In this document: positions 33,301 through 44,724 of the stretch, piece by piece
Layout of the letters: every line of letters begins with the position of its first letter
Position numbering within the stretch: position 1 is the first letter of the stretch
From: Dermacentor variabilis
Taxonomy: Eukaryota > Arthropoda > Arachnida > Ixodida > Ixodidae
NCBI RefSeq assembly: GCF_050947875.1
Contig: NC_134568.1
Coordinates: forward strand, 263,976,815 to 264,040,814
Reading direction: 5' to 3'
Length of the DNA: 64,000 bases
Translations under genes and position numbers: made by a program
Notes under the pieces: model-generated
Databases searched by the model: none
The model's input: the letters and a program-made list of their open reading frames with translations, nothing else
What the model was told of the DNA's origin: nothing

Positions 33301-36300
33301 GGGGGGGCAAGCAGTGAACAATTATAAAGTTTATGATTTAGTGCAACTGAAGTAATGGGATGAATCAGCTCAGCTTTTCGAAGAGTAGGAATAGTCCAAC
33401 TCTCACCATCCCGAGGAGTTGGAAGGAGTGGAATTACGGGTATATCCACTCTCCGGAGTAGAGAGAAAATGAAATGGAGGGCCCCACTCCGGGGCAACTC
33501 TGATGGCCAGGCCATACGGGCCCCCAATTGAAGCCATTATGAAGATCGAAATATGACGAAGATAGAAATTTTCTGTGCCGACTTCTTCGCCAAAATACAC
33601 ACATGTATCGAAGAAGCTCGCATCTCAGCAGGTGTCCATGAAAGTGGACGTAGTAACAACGTCCAAGCAGCATCGCAGCAACATCTCGACAACATTGCAG
33701 TAACGAGGACAGCAACGAAGAGGACCTGCCTCTCTCGTCAGTAACATGAGCGGCAGAGCGACAAAATGAGCAACAGCGGGTTCTAGCAATCCAGAGCAAA
33801 ATTATAATGACGTGGAGAAGGTGCCCAGCTTGCAGAGAAAATGCAGCTTGCCAGAGCAATAGGGCGATACGCCATCAAGTCCAACGGAGATTTTCCCGGC
33901 TTTAGAAGTAGGATCAGTTGTCTTGTAGTGCGAGGGACTATAGCGCTAGGCTACGAGTTATTGAGGCATGTCAGTAGTTCCCTTTTGCCTGAGGCTCGGG
34001 TATCAGAAACGAACATACATTTTACCATGTAAGAACTCGAAGCTGCCCTAGGTGCATCTACGTGCCCATCTTCTCCAGGCCCTCAATTAAGAAGATTGGA
34101 AGGTGAAATACTACTGTACCTTCCACGCATTTTTACTGTCACCGGTATGCGGTAATGTTGGATGACGGCGAAGTGAGTGTAAGTTCTTCGGTGGTTCTGC
34201 GTTCCCTGTACGGTGGCCGGTGGCTGTTGAGAGTAAATAACGTTGCTTGTGCGATAATGAGCACCTAACATAATTACGGGAACTCTTTAACTCAAGGGTT
34301 AAAGAAGCCCTGCAACCAACGACTTCTAGGTAATAAAAAGTCTGCACTCTTGGTTGCCATGACATCAATAGGTAAACTAGATCGGAGCATGAAAAGCATG
34401 CCTTGGAAAAAAATCATCGCACTGAATGTGCCCCATTGAAATGAACAGGCTTTCGCTTTTCGGCGTGGCATCACAGACTAAATTGCGTATGCCATCTGTT
34501 ATCCGTAAGGAGCTTCTAAGACACATTTCGTCAAAGGAGCCATTCTTCATCAAAGGGACCACTTTAGGTCATCGCCTTCAGTAATGTATTAGCGCGCACC
34601 ATGATGGCAATAGCGCGTACGGAACAGCACTAAAATTACGAAAAAAAGTGAGGCGCGCAGGTATTTAAGCGGCCCCTTTAGGATACGACGACTGGCCAAG
34701 TGGGCGAACAGCGGCTGTGAACCATGCATAGACAGTCTCGCGGTCGGCTGTGTCCAAGTGCAGCGGGTAGAATGCTGGTGACATATCGCACAATCGGGGC
34801 TCGTCGAAGTGCTGGGCACGTGATAAGGAGAGATCACAAGGGTGACCCCAAAACAAGAGTCGGCGCGATAACATAAGCTGCTCGTGTGCCGAGTAAACGC
34901 ACAAGCGTGCGCGACAGAAAGCAGAGCATCAGTTAAGACACCCCCCAATGGGCTAGAAAATACACACGTCTTCACTCTGTGCTGTTATCGCTATCCTCTT
35001 TCCTTTTTTCATTTCCTGTCATTTCCGACTGATTTTCCTAGCTCTAACCCGCAGTATCAGTGTCGTAATGCAGTGGGGGCCAATCTTCGAAATTTTTTCT
35101 TGTAAATGAGCCGTCCCATTACATTCTTGAGGCAAGCAAAACGAAAAAAAAGAAACTTATTAGAAAAAGAAAAAGCCGACAGCACATTGTCAGTCTTCAT
35201 TTACCTCGTAGTAAGTTTTTTGTCTTCTTGCGCTGCTTCTCTTGGTACAGAATTTGGGCTTCAAGTGCCAAACACAAATTACATTCACCCGAAGTGTCTT
35301 GCTTCTTGCGTGTCCGCTTGACCAGCTAACTTTCACCGTTCACCTCTGTTACATTTTGTGTGGGCTCAATTTTTCGCCCTTCCATTAATATCAGCTTCGT
35401 GCGTGCCAACTCCCAATCACGATTGTCTTCTGAGTGCCGTTTGTTTTCAGTTCTAAATATTGATCGAAAATGGGGCTGTGAACTTATCGCATTACTTCAC
35501 CACAACGGAAAGCGTTTCCAAGAGCATTCTGCATTTGCGTGTACTACTTCCGCTACTGTATGTTACTCATGCATAGGATCATTTACATGCATTGTGTTCT
35601 TGCCGAAATTTACTTGTCACGAGTTTTTATGGCGCAGCTTCGTTAAGCCATTACTACCTGAGCCTACTATGAAGGGTATAAGAGATTAGAATATTTAGCA
35701 TTCTTCTGGTCTCATCTGTGTTTTATTTGCGCGCCCCTTTCACTTCATTTTATTTACCCAGAATTCGAACATCATCAAGGCATTAGGAGTAAATGAAGTG
35801 AAGGGAAAGAGGAGCTTTAAAAAAAGACATCAGCTTGCCATCAGAGGCAATGAATTGACAACAAGGAGGAAGAGATGCAGCTGCAGAAGACACCATCATC
35901 GCCTCTGATGTGCAGCACATTCGGTATCAGTGCTCGTCCTATGGTCAGGCACCTGTATACTGTGAATTGTCCCGTTCCCGTGACAGTAAGGAAGAAACAC
36001 AAGTAACATGGTATTATTTCACTGAATGCTGGGAATGCGTTACCCCCTCCTAGACCGATGAACTGCTACAGCCGTAAACTATCTATGGGAGTCCGGGCGT
36101 GAGGCAAGTTTGACCGGCAGGATATGTGTGTGTTAATTAAGTTTATGATCCTCACGACTGACCCTCTGCGCTGCTTATGTCGATGAGCCATGATCGCTGT
36201 TAAAGTTAATTTGTTTTTTTTTTTACTCCAGATCCTAATAGCATCTTGTAGGGGTGCAGAACACTTGGATAAATTATACGCCTATTGAGCAGTTTCAGCG

Positions 36301-36749
36301 CAGAAATCACGCATGCATGTTTGTTACAAGTTTGAGCACGAAATGAAACGAAAACTAGACACCCATGAAAATCTGTCGAAAACGAACCAGAAGAATTGAT
36401 GGCAGCGATGTCCGGCGCAAAGCTACCGCTCACTTGATTTCCGGCGGTGAATTAAGAATAATAGCGTTAGTATTGCGCGTGGGGATGTGCACTTTAAGAA
36501 ATGTCAAACTTCAAAATTTTATTTCGCATCAAGAGTAGCGCCATGAGCGATGCAGAGAAATCAGGGTCATGCCATTCCAGCATTGGCAAAGTCGGCTTAT
36601 TGCTTTTTTTTTTTTGCCTTCATGTGGCCAAGAATCCGCCGCATGTCCCGTGTGCTGCACGGTGCTCGTACAGCACGTGCTGTTCAACCTATAGTTTGTC
36701 TGTTTGGTTTCAGAACAATATATGCGACGCAGCAGAGAACTGCTCTTGA
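30377..36749. other. 6.4 kb without a recognised gene
   Basis: Short frames on both strands, including a 152-codon plus frame at 32050-32508 and a 141-codon minus frame at 33434-33859, show no domain, start context or splice pattern that I can support. The block 33300-33530 contains G-run and GGCC-type ends that could be a decayed MITE. TATAAAATGG occurs near 30501 without other promoter evidence. The interval is probably old intergenic or intronic DNA. Confidence 0.45.
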
Positions 36750-36925
36750 GACAGATTTGACCAGCGGAGGTCCCTTAATGCGCATTCAAAGCACGTACGA
36801 TACACAAGCGTTCTTGCATTACGCCGCCATCGGAATGCGGCTGTCGTGTCCGGGAGAACCGACGACGTCGTGCGCAGTATGCACTAAGCAGCCGCGGTGG
36901 CCCGCCATAAATTGTGCTCCTCATT
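36750..36925 (-). repeat. Degenerate SINE, minus strand
   Basis: The order TTTGACCAGCGGAGGTCC, TTCTTGCATTACGCCGCC, GGAATGCGGCTGTCG and GCAGCCGCGGTGGCC parallels the minus-strand SINEs at 30130 and 41758, with heavy divergence. Target duplications cannot be read. Confidence 0.6.
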
Positions 36926-37577
36926 CGCTTGGCGGCTATTAAAATTGAGCCTGTGAAGACGTAATCTATTTTCTCCCTCACCTTCTTGTGTTACAACCAC
37001 GCGAGAGAGTGTCGAAACGTCCTTTTCAAGGCATTTTAAGAAAAGCACGCTTCAGATGAAAAGGAAAATGTTCTGGTGCCATGCCTCTAATAAAAAGAAA
37101 ACGGCATGGTAGCATTTGAAATGCTTTGGAACGTCCTCTTCTGTGCTTTACTGATTTGAATACCAATGGACGTGTCTACTTGTTCAGCGCTGTCCATTGC
37201 ACTTAACTCATTTCATAACTCTTGTTTTTCTCATCCCTACTAGTCGTAATGTGGATTCAGCGGGCTGCATTCTAGTCATCAAAATTTAGATATACAGAAA
37301 TAAAAGCGGTGCTTTGCTAATAAAAATGTAGTCTACAGCTGCCCGTTAAATCTTTCAGGGTTGGGAACTGCAACACGTATTATTTTTATTTCTTCATATT
37401 TTTGCATATTTAAAGCTCAACAGGCGCTGATAAGTGCCGTGAAAAAAAAAAAGCTGACCACCCCATTACCCTTTCTTCAAAAAAAAAAAAAAAGGAAAAG
37501 AAACTGAAAAAAAAAATATGCCACTGCTGATCAGAGCCATGCTTTGAGGCCACATAAACAACAACGAGCCAGTACAC
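36926..37577. other. No recognised gene
   Basis: AT-rich, with A-runs at 37441-37451 and 37480-37516. Confidence 0.5.
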
Positions 37578-37802
37578 TTATTGGGTATATGGAAGCTTGA
37601 ACAGGCACTTTATTGCAACATATGTAGGCCATTGTGCAATGGTCACTGCATCGTGTGCTTCAAGGCCTTCGGTGAATAAAGATCCTAGGATTGTTACGGA
37701 CGACGTTAGTGGAAGGAAGTAACGTTTCAGCTGATGCAACGCTGCGTCAAACGGTTCTTGTGGCATGTCGAAGTCTAAGGGGCATCTGATGGGCGGGACA
37801 AC
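37578..37802 (-). CDS. Candidate terminal exon, unrecognised protein
   Basis: On the minus strand a strong acceptor (pyrimidine-rich TTTTTCTTTGGCTTCTGTGCAG) is not quoted further; it precedes 74 codons ending in TAA at 37578-37580. The peptide begins V-V-P-P-I-R-C-P-L-D and has mixed composition, without a domain I know. A poly(A) signal beyond the stop is not obvious. It could be a real 3' exon, or chance, or the end of a LINE, given the LINE-like fragment just upstream. Confidence 0.22.
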   Translation of the reverse strand, partial: VVPPIRCPLDFDMPQEPFDAALHQLKRYFLPLTSSVTILGSLFTEGLEAHDAVTIAQWPTYVAIKCLFKLPYTQ

Positions 37803-37960
37803 CTGCACAGAAGCCAAAGAAAAACAACAAACGAACAAGTAAACAATCAGGCACTGTTTTAATTCATTGCGGGCACTTGAAGCGGTCTTTAATTGGCGAT
37901 TGTACGCAGCGTGCCTAAAGAAACACGAGTGCACAAGAGATCTGCGCAGGCATGGCAACT

Positions 37961-38383
37961 CTATGTAGCCCATGAAACCATATTCGCAGTTAGTTCCATT
38001 GAAAGGGACAAGAACGAGCATCTTACGTTGTCACGGGCTCTCAATAAAAAAGTGAGAACCTTTCTTTCTTGATGGAGAACGCACGCATTCTTATGCAGAC
38101 ATGCTCGCACGTTATATACTAAAGACGAAAATTGAACGTCACAAAAGGAGCAGCTCTGGTCGGAACGCAACATATACGAATCGGGGCGTGTCGCGAGATC
38201 AGCTAAATGCGTTTGAATGACACGACTATGGCGGTAGGTATACAACATGACTAATTGGGAAGAATTCAATGCCCTCGACTGCCCTCTACTTAGCCCACAC
38301 GGAGAAGGTGATAGGCCAATAGAAATCGTTTCGTGTTTTGAAGCTGTTACATCGGCGCTAATGAAATTACATGTGTTTAACAA
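37961..38383 (-). pseudogene. Possible LINE C-terminal zinc-tail fragment
   Basis: A 140-codon minus frame contains H-S-R-V-I-Q-T-H-L-A-D-L followed by C-S-F-C. That resembles the conserved start of the zinc tail in RNase H-type LINEs. The matching downstream H and C are degraded, so support is limited. Confidence 0.35.
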
Positions 38384-38534
38384 GCTTCACTAAGCGTTTT
38401 TTTTCCTGGTAAAGATTACCACGAAAGAGGGGAACAAGCTAGGGTGAAATGTACGATACGAACACGACCAAGCGATTTATTTATAACTTTATGCAATTAA
38501 TATGCCTGTCAGTTTTTCACCGAGGCTTGCTAAC

Positions 38535-38536
<2 letters not shown>

Positions 38537-38613
<77 letters not shown>
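38537..38613. repeat. (AT)n microsatellite, 77 bp
   Basis: Uninterrupted AT dinucleotides. Confidence 0.97.
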
Positions 38614-38616
<3 letters not shown>

Positions 38617-39000
38617 CCTGCACTAGCGCATTTTATCCCGAGTGTGTCTCCAGGATGGGATGTAGGGATCACATCCAAGCGTCCGAGTCGCAGTGACGAG
38701 TTCTGCGCTAAGTCGATCAGTACTCCCCGAGTTTTGTTCAAAGCAAAACAACTCGAACGAAAGAAAACAGGGAAGGTGTCTGACACAGATAAAAATATCC
38801 TGATCATAACGACACTCAATCTTGCGTCCAAAAGGGGGGGGGGGCTGTTTTCCCCCGGAAATATTGCTTTAAATGGACCGCAGTTTGTTAAGAAACAAGA
38901 ACGACCTTGAAGTTATCTTGCGCTGTCCAATTACCGCTGCGTATCTTCATGTAGCTGCCTGGTCAGCATTCACTGTGACGACGGCTGTCACTTCCATCGG
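38614..39000. other. No recognised gene
   Basis: A G-run lies at 38837-38847; nothing else is identified. Confidence 0.5.
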
Positions 39001-40198
39001 TAGCATTTGAAAGCCCACTTCGATTACAGTTCATGCGCTGGATTCAATTGTGCTAGACGTGACATGCGCTTAGTTCGCCGCTTTCGCTCCGTGCGTGTCT
39101 TACCCGCACGATCGTTCGCCCCTTCGGTTTCGGCACAGCGCGCGCGCATCGAACGTTCACCCGCAGAGAACACCTTCTCGCTGGCTTACTCAGTTGTCTG
39201 CACGGTTCTGTGCACGCAGCGGCATGTGGAGCGTTTAGTTCCGCCACTGAAAGCGCTTTTCTGTGTAGAAAAAGTGGACCAAGAGAGAGGTGACTAAAAA
39301 AAAAAAAACGCATAGTAACGCTTTTTAATGGGCGTAGTGTCGTGGCTGAACCCTTCGCGCACCAGCACCAGCACCAGCAGGCTCCCACAAAGAAAAGTTT
39401 GCAAAACTGGGGCTGGAAAGGGGGGGGGGGGGCTCGTTTTGAGCATGGGAAATCGATAAATGGGTAAGTGTACGTGGCTTTCGCCATTCTTGGATTGCTT
39501 TACCTGCGACGACGAGCACGTCCTCAGGCCGTTTGTAGCTTCTTACGTGCGCTGAATTTCCTTCCGCCTTTCGCCGGAGCTTGTAACAATTCGATTCAGG
39601 ACGTAATCGCTCGAGCGACGAGCCGCCGTTAGTGCAGACCGCGGTAACTCGGCGATTTATTGAACGAAATCCACGCGACGCGCGGTTGGGCCTCAAACGT
39701 GCGCAGAACAGGAACTTCTTGCCGCTGATGACGTAGCGCATCAGCAAACCGCGTCAAAGCATTGCCACCCGCTTTCCGGCACGGTCCGCTTCTGCAAATG
39801 AGCTCAACGCAGCTTTCCCTGCCTGCAGCCGGCGTAAATAAGGAAAGGCGAGGAGCGCCACGCGACCGCCTGGCCAGGCTTGGACGGAAGAGCCAGACAC
39901 TGGGGCGAGGGTTGTCCTCTCGCTTCCGCTCTCCGCCAGCGCGTGTGTATACCAGTGGTCGCACGTGCCGCGGGAGCGCGACCCCAGAACCGGTACGGGC
40001 CAGAGCTGCGCATGGCGAGGGCTGCGCGCGTGCGTGCGTCCTGTTGCGCTACCAGTGGTCGTGGTCGCGTGGGAGAACGCTGTCAGCGGACCAGACGTCC
40101 TTGAGGGGTCTGATCCGAAACGTCACGGGAGCCGCGATGGCGCGTTAGAGAGGAGGGCCTACCCTCGCCGATTCCGCGCTCTCAGGCACCGCGCCCCT
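39001..40198. other. CpG-rich island-like region
   Basis: GC and CpG density rises sharply relative to the flanks, especially 39700-40198, with many CGCG and GCGC words. Frames are open on both strands for 100 or more codons, as GC-rich DNA allows, without a recognisable domain. Together with the TATA box at 40201 it is best read as possible upstream promoter sequence. Confidence 0.4.
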
Positions 40199-40280
40199 CC
40201 TATAAAACCCGGGCGTGCGCGTGCCGCGCGCGAGAAACGCCGCGTTAGGATTCTCGGCCTACTGGCACGCTGTCCACAGG
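40199..40280 (+). promoter_or_regulatory. Candidate promoter, first exon and splice donor
   Basis: CCTATAAAACCCGGG at the end of the CpG-rich block provides a TATA box (TATAAAA at 40201-40207). A GC-rich leader follows, and CCACAG/GTACGG at about 40278 could be a 5' splice site. The leader has no convincing start codon, so it would be a non-coding first exon. No matching downstream exon was found. It is a prediction only. Confidence 0.3.
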
Positions 40281-40330
40281 TACGGGCTCTCCTTTTCAGA
40301 CGCGGCGCCCCTTCTTTCTGAGCGGGTTGT

Positions 40331-40869
40331 TGTTGACAAGTGCATGCATGACGTGACGGCTCGTACGATGCACGAACAAGAATGTAATTGTATATAGCGA
40401 AACAGGAGAAGAAGAAAAAAAAAACATCTGCCGAATTAACGGTACGCGTAATTAATTAAAAACGAAAACATACTTGAGAGCCTGCCTGCGCGCACTCGTC
40501 TCGACGACGCGCTGTTGTCCCACAACGTTTATTATGGCGGCTCCTGTTTTGAATATTTTTGCTGAATCTTTAACGTCCAGAATTACAAAAAAAAAAAAGT
40601 TGAATATTGCCCACATCATCGGAAATACAGAGGTGACTTTCGCACTAGGGAACAATCTTGTCGTGCGTGGGTTTCTACATAATGTGATATGTGGTTTCTG
40701 TACGGTACACGACTTTTGTAAAAACTCATCTGCCCAATCGGCGTTACTCGAACAGAAAAAGTATTATTCGCGCATAAACTTATAGAAATTTCATTATTTG
40801 TAGATTTTTCAAGTTTTTGAAGTGGTAAATCATAACGTTTAGCTAGAAAAAGGAGATGTCTGAGGTACG
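40331..40869. other. No recognised gene
   Basis: Unassigned. The mariner fragment begins just after it. Confidence 0.5.
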
Positions 40870-41290
40870 AAGTGCATGCTGATGGTGCTTTTCGGCATTC
40901 ACGGTATTGTGCGTCAGAAATTCGTCCCGGATGGCCAGATTATAAACAGCAGTATTTGCTGCCAAATTTTAGGGTGTCTGGGGGAAGCCATTTGGAGAAA
41001 ACAACCCGATCTTGGGCGCACGAGGAGCTGGACGCTGCACGAGGAAAATGCACCCTCTCACAGAACACAGCGCACACACGACTTTCCCGCCGGAAACAAC
41101 ATTGTGCCTACCCCACTCGTCAGATTTGGCTCCTGCTTATTTCGATGTCTTTCCAAAATTAAAATCCCAGCTCAAGGGTTGCCGTTTCGACACTGCAGAA
41201 ACCAAGCAGGAATCGCAGAAGTTGTTTTACTCGTACAGGAAAGAACACTTTCAGCAAATATTTGAAAAGTGGCAGGAACACTGAACGCGC
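40870..41290 (+). pseudogene. mariner transposase C-terminal fragment
   Basis: Across three plus frames the order I-H-G-I-V, N-N-I-V-P, S-D-L-A-P-A-Y-F-D-V-F-P-K-L-K, then E-K-W-Q-E-H is that of the second half of a mariner transposase. A degraded H-x-N-A-P catalytic-type block lies near 41050. It is frameshifted, and terminal repeats were not found. It differs from the mariners at 26.7 and 45.5 kb and so represents another mariner family. Confidence 0.8.
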
Positions 41291-41722
41291 TGTATTGCCG
41301 CGCAAGGAGATTAGTTGGAAGATGACAGTGTGTGAATGCACACAAATAAATTACTTTTCTTTTTCAGAAAAAAAGCCAGTGCCGAAACTATCAGATACCA
41401 CCTCGTATATACGGTTTCGTCTAATTGCTAAAAATAAATACGAAATGAAACGAAACATAAATTACCTGTATACGATATGCTGCTTAGAAAAAAGGAACAC
41501 TCTTTGAGTCTGTTACATAGTGCCTTCGATCAAGTAATTATGAACGTGTTCATCTCGACTTGTTTCCTTGTAGCTCAAGCGAACTGTGCACGTTGTATGA
41601 GAGCGACTTTGGTGTATGTAAAGTATGTGCCATGCATTACAACTGCATCAGACGCTTATGGAGTTTCATTCTATATGATCTTGGTGGTGGTGTTTCCGAT
41701 TGTCTTGTGGTGCTGCCAAGTC
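41291..41722. other. No recognised gene
   Basis: Unassigned AT-rich DNA. Confidence 0.5.
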
Positions 41723-41757
41723 ACTGTTCTCATTTGAGGGCTGCAGGCCATTTTCTC

Positions 41758-41986
41758 TTGAATTGAATTGTGGGGTTTTACGTGCCAAAACCACGGTTTG
41801 ATTATGAGGCGCGCGCGATTAATTTTGACCACCAGGGGATCGTTAACGTACCCCAATGCACGGGACACTGGCGTTCTTGAATTGCGCCCCCATCGAAATG
41901 CGGCCGCCGCAGCCGGGATTTCACCCCGTTACTTCGCGCTTGGCAACGCAGCACCATACCCGCTAAGCCACCGCGGCGGGTTGGCC
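41758..41986 (-). repeat. tRNA-derived SINE, minus strand
   Basis: The body (GATTATGAGGCGCGCG, TTTTGACCACCAGGGG, GAAATGCGGCCGCCG) matches the SINE at 30130. The sequence CTGTTCTCATTTGAGGGCTG lies on the left (41724) and again on the right (41987), extending to 26 bp with one mismatch. A few bases separate the left copy from the SINE tail, so the duplication may be longer than a simple TSD. A small inverted echo (TAATGAGAACAGG) follows at about 42016. Confidence 0.85.
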
Positions 41987-42012
41987 CTGTTCTCATTTGA
42001 GGGCTGTAGGCC

Positions 42013-42699
42013 CCCTAATGAGAACAGGCTGTAGGCCCTCCCTCAAATGCTGAACGACAGATATTTGCCGCCGCATCCTCTAGCGGTGATGTCTCACGCA
42101 CCAAGGTGGAAATAACTAAATAATTATCTCCGTCTAAACTTAAAACGAAAGCTGCTGGCTCTTGGTCAGGGCGAAGTTCCAAAATCAATGAGATTGGACG
42201 TACTGATATATATATATATACTTGAAACACATGCGCCAACTGTGCTAGACCGAAGCATTTTTCCCAAGCCCTACCTAATGCTTACAAACAATAGCTCCTT
42301 CAAAGTACCAGCTGCGGTCGCCGGAATACACGCCGGTGTGCACGCGGTGATGCACACTGAGTGCGCGCGTCAGAGCCAGCGCTTTCGCATAATGTATGCG
42401 TAACCGTGGATGTCAGCGGTGAGAAGGAGCATGACGAGCTAGCCGCTTGTGCTGCTGGCACTTGCTGTATTCGTCTTCCTTTTGCGTCCGCATAGGGGTT
42501 GCGCTCAATTTTCATAAAGCTATGCAGAAGCGACTACTCCAACCATTTTATTTAACCTTTCACGTAACGTTATACGAGCGTTGTCTCATTGCTGAAATAG
42601 AGATCCATCTGCAAGCAGTTCTCAAGTCGCTTACAAGGCCGTGTCATATTGTTGCAGCCCTCGTTTCGTGTTATGTAGAGCGTGTGTTTGGCATGTGAG
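42013..42699. other. No recognised gene
   Basis: Unassigned, with a short TA run near 42208-42221. Confidence 0.5.
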
Positions 42700-43085
42700 C
42701 AAGCGCGGTGTTCCATTTAATTTTGTGCTGCAATGCACGAAACGGCGTTTTGTTAAAAAAAAAAATGAACTGGAACACGGATGCATTTTGTCGGACAATT
42801 TAAAAATTAATATCTCGAAACTGAAGCAGTCGTGAGAATTCGTTCTAAGTCGACACGCCTTGTAAACTAACCGGCTATAATTCGTGAATTTCGATATGTG
42901 CCGTAAATTAATTAATCAAAGATTTATTTGCGTAATTAGGTTAATGATTTAATTAGGCATTTTGATTTTCCGTAAAAGTAATGGTAGCCTCATCGAGTAA
43001 TTTAGTTCATGGGTTGGAATTGTGCTATATGCCGCAGGAAATTTTGAAAAGGTTGGTGCAGTTAAAAAACAAAGAACACCCAATA
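42700..43085. mobile_element. Half copy of the 10.6 kb foldback element
   Basis: The order TTTTGTGCTGCAATGCACG, TGGAACACGGATGCATTTTG, AAAATTAATATCTCG, CGGCTATAATTCGTG, GTAATGGTAGCCTCATCGAG and GTGCTATATGCCGC follows the loop and one arm of the element at 10582-11222. The opposite arm is absent. It is a diverged second member of the family. Confidence 0.8.
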
Positions 43086-44310
43086 TATTAAATGGAATTT
43101 TACAAGATAACTTATTGAGTATAGCGATAAATGTTGTGGTTGCGACAGACGCCTCACAGTACTCTCCTATTCTTGACTGGTCATCTTTTGATTAGAATTT
43201 CAGACTTCATAGCCGTATTCCTGGCTGAATTCCTAGAGTTCGTATTAGCTCTACGCAAACCGTATTTAACAATATCGAAAGTTATCACAGAAGCGAATTC
43301 TTTATCACTATTTTCATCGCTCACAGCAAATAGCTGTTCTCAGCCATTGCGTACATTTAATTTTTAGGGCATTATCATTTAACCTAATTAGATTGGTATT
43401 GGTGCCTGGCCATAAGGGCTCATTTATGAAAAAAAAAAATGGCGAATACCCTGACCAGAGCGGTCCATGGTGGTCCTGTTCTCTCGATACTTCCTGCGTC
43501 AATTTACGTAACTGATGCCAGATTCGGGACGCGTACAATAATTCGAGACTTTTTGAACCTAGCTGTATCTAATTTCGTCGAGTAATTTCGTTACGCCTCC
43601 TATTCCCTTGGCATGGAAATTGCTTTCACACCCTAAAAACAGAAGTAATTTTTGCTGCATTACGTTTTCGGGGGTACCTGTCACGAACGTTTATCTTCAC
43701 AGGGCTGACCTGGCGCCTGCCTAATCTGTGGAGGAGACAATCGACTACTTTTTTTGTTTGTTATGTCGCCGTTTTTCATATTTGAGGAAAAACATTTTAG
43801 ACAACTTGGAGTTAACGTTTTTTCCGTTCCGGACATACTTTCACTGGGAGCCTCCTCTCTTGGACACTGCCCTAGAGGGATGCTTGCTCAGCCTCGGAGG
43901 AATTTTTACTTGTTTCAAGGTGATTTATAGATAAATGTGTAGCATATTGTTATTTTTCCTTCCGTTGGTTCTTCCCCCAAATTTCTATTGTTTTGGTAAC
44001 AACTAAACGTATCCTCTAATGCCGTCCGACTCTTTGCCGATGCCCCACAGTGGGCAGGCGCCATCATAAAGGAAAACAAAGCCAAGCAGCCGAGATGGCG
44101 ACCAAATTGTGCGTAGAGAGTGGAAGAGGCGGAGACCCGAAATAATTGCCGAGCGGAATAAGAACGTCTTCGTTGCTCTGCTACGCGTGACGCCGAACGC
44201 CAGCGTTTGCTGGCTCGTAAACGAGAAGTTCAACATCGACGCTTCTTAGACGCTGCAGCATCGAAGCTGCAATGTTACAGCGTTCTAAGCATTGCATCCA
44301 GAAGCCCTAG
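43086..44310. other. No clear gene; possible start of Helitron-like fragment
   Basis: No domain is recognised up to about 44080. From there to 44310 the plus-strand translation, across frames, is rich in R, E, A and Q (for example D-A-E-R-Q-R-L-L-A-R-K-R-E) and may be degraded repeat modules upstream of the CSVCDRLWF-type frame. Confidence 0.4.
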
Positions 44311-44538
44311 GAGCGTGACGAGCACCTTGCGCACAAAAGTGAGGCGAATCTGCAGCGGGCGGCGACGTTGAGAGTGCAGCGCGTCTCATCTGTAGGTGCG
44401 AACAAGCCCTTCGACAAGTACTCTGTGCGGCTGGGGTTTGGTTCGGGGTGCAGCGTCTGCGACAGGCTATGGTTCAAATGGGATGGTGTCACGTCGGGCC
44501 GCGTATTCGCCAGTGAAAACGAGACTTTGAATGTTTGA
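44311..44538 (+). pseudogene. Helitron/PIF1-type transposon protein fragment
   Basis: An ATG-less 75-codon frame contains N-K-P-F-D-K-Y followed by C-S-V-C-D-R-L-W-F. I associate this zinc-knuckle-like signature with the N-terminal part of arthropod Helitron or PIF1-helicase transposon proteins, where it follows R/A/Q-rich repeats. It ends at TGA 44536-44538. Replication and helicase domains are not in the window. Identification rests on one short motif. Confidence 0.5.
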
Positions 44539-44554
44539 CGTTACGTCTCGTATG

Positions 44555-44724
44555 CAGTGGTGTAGCCAGAATTTCTTTTCGAAGGGAGTGGGGGGGGGGG
44601 GGGGGGAGGTTAACGTACCTGATTGGTGGTGGGCGGGTGAGAGGGGGCTGGGGGCTGGGCAGGCCCCATACTGCAACAAAAATTTCGGGGGAGGGGGGAC
44701 TCCCTATATATAGCTACGGCACTG
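44555..44724. mobile_element. 170 bp hAT-type MITE with 8 bp duplication
   Basis: The left end CAGTGGTGTAGCCAG and the right end TAGCTACGGCACTG are inverted repeats. CTCGTATG on the left and CTCGTGTG on the right form an 8 bp target duplication with one mismatch. The interior has a G-run and no coding capacity. Its ends resemble those of the elements at 24621 and 48337. Confidence 0.85.

Noticed and set aside
39762..40148. 128-codon frame in the CpG-rich block
   Set aside because: GC-rich DNA keeps many frames open on both strands; composition is arginine/alanine/proline-rich without a domain.
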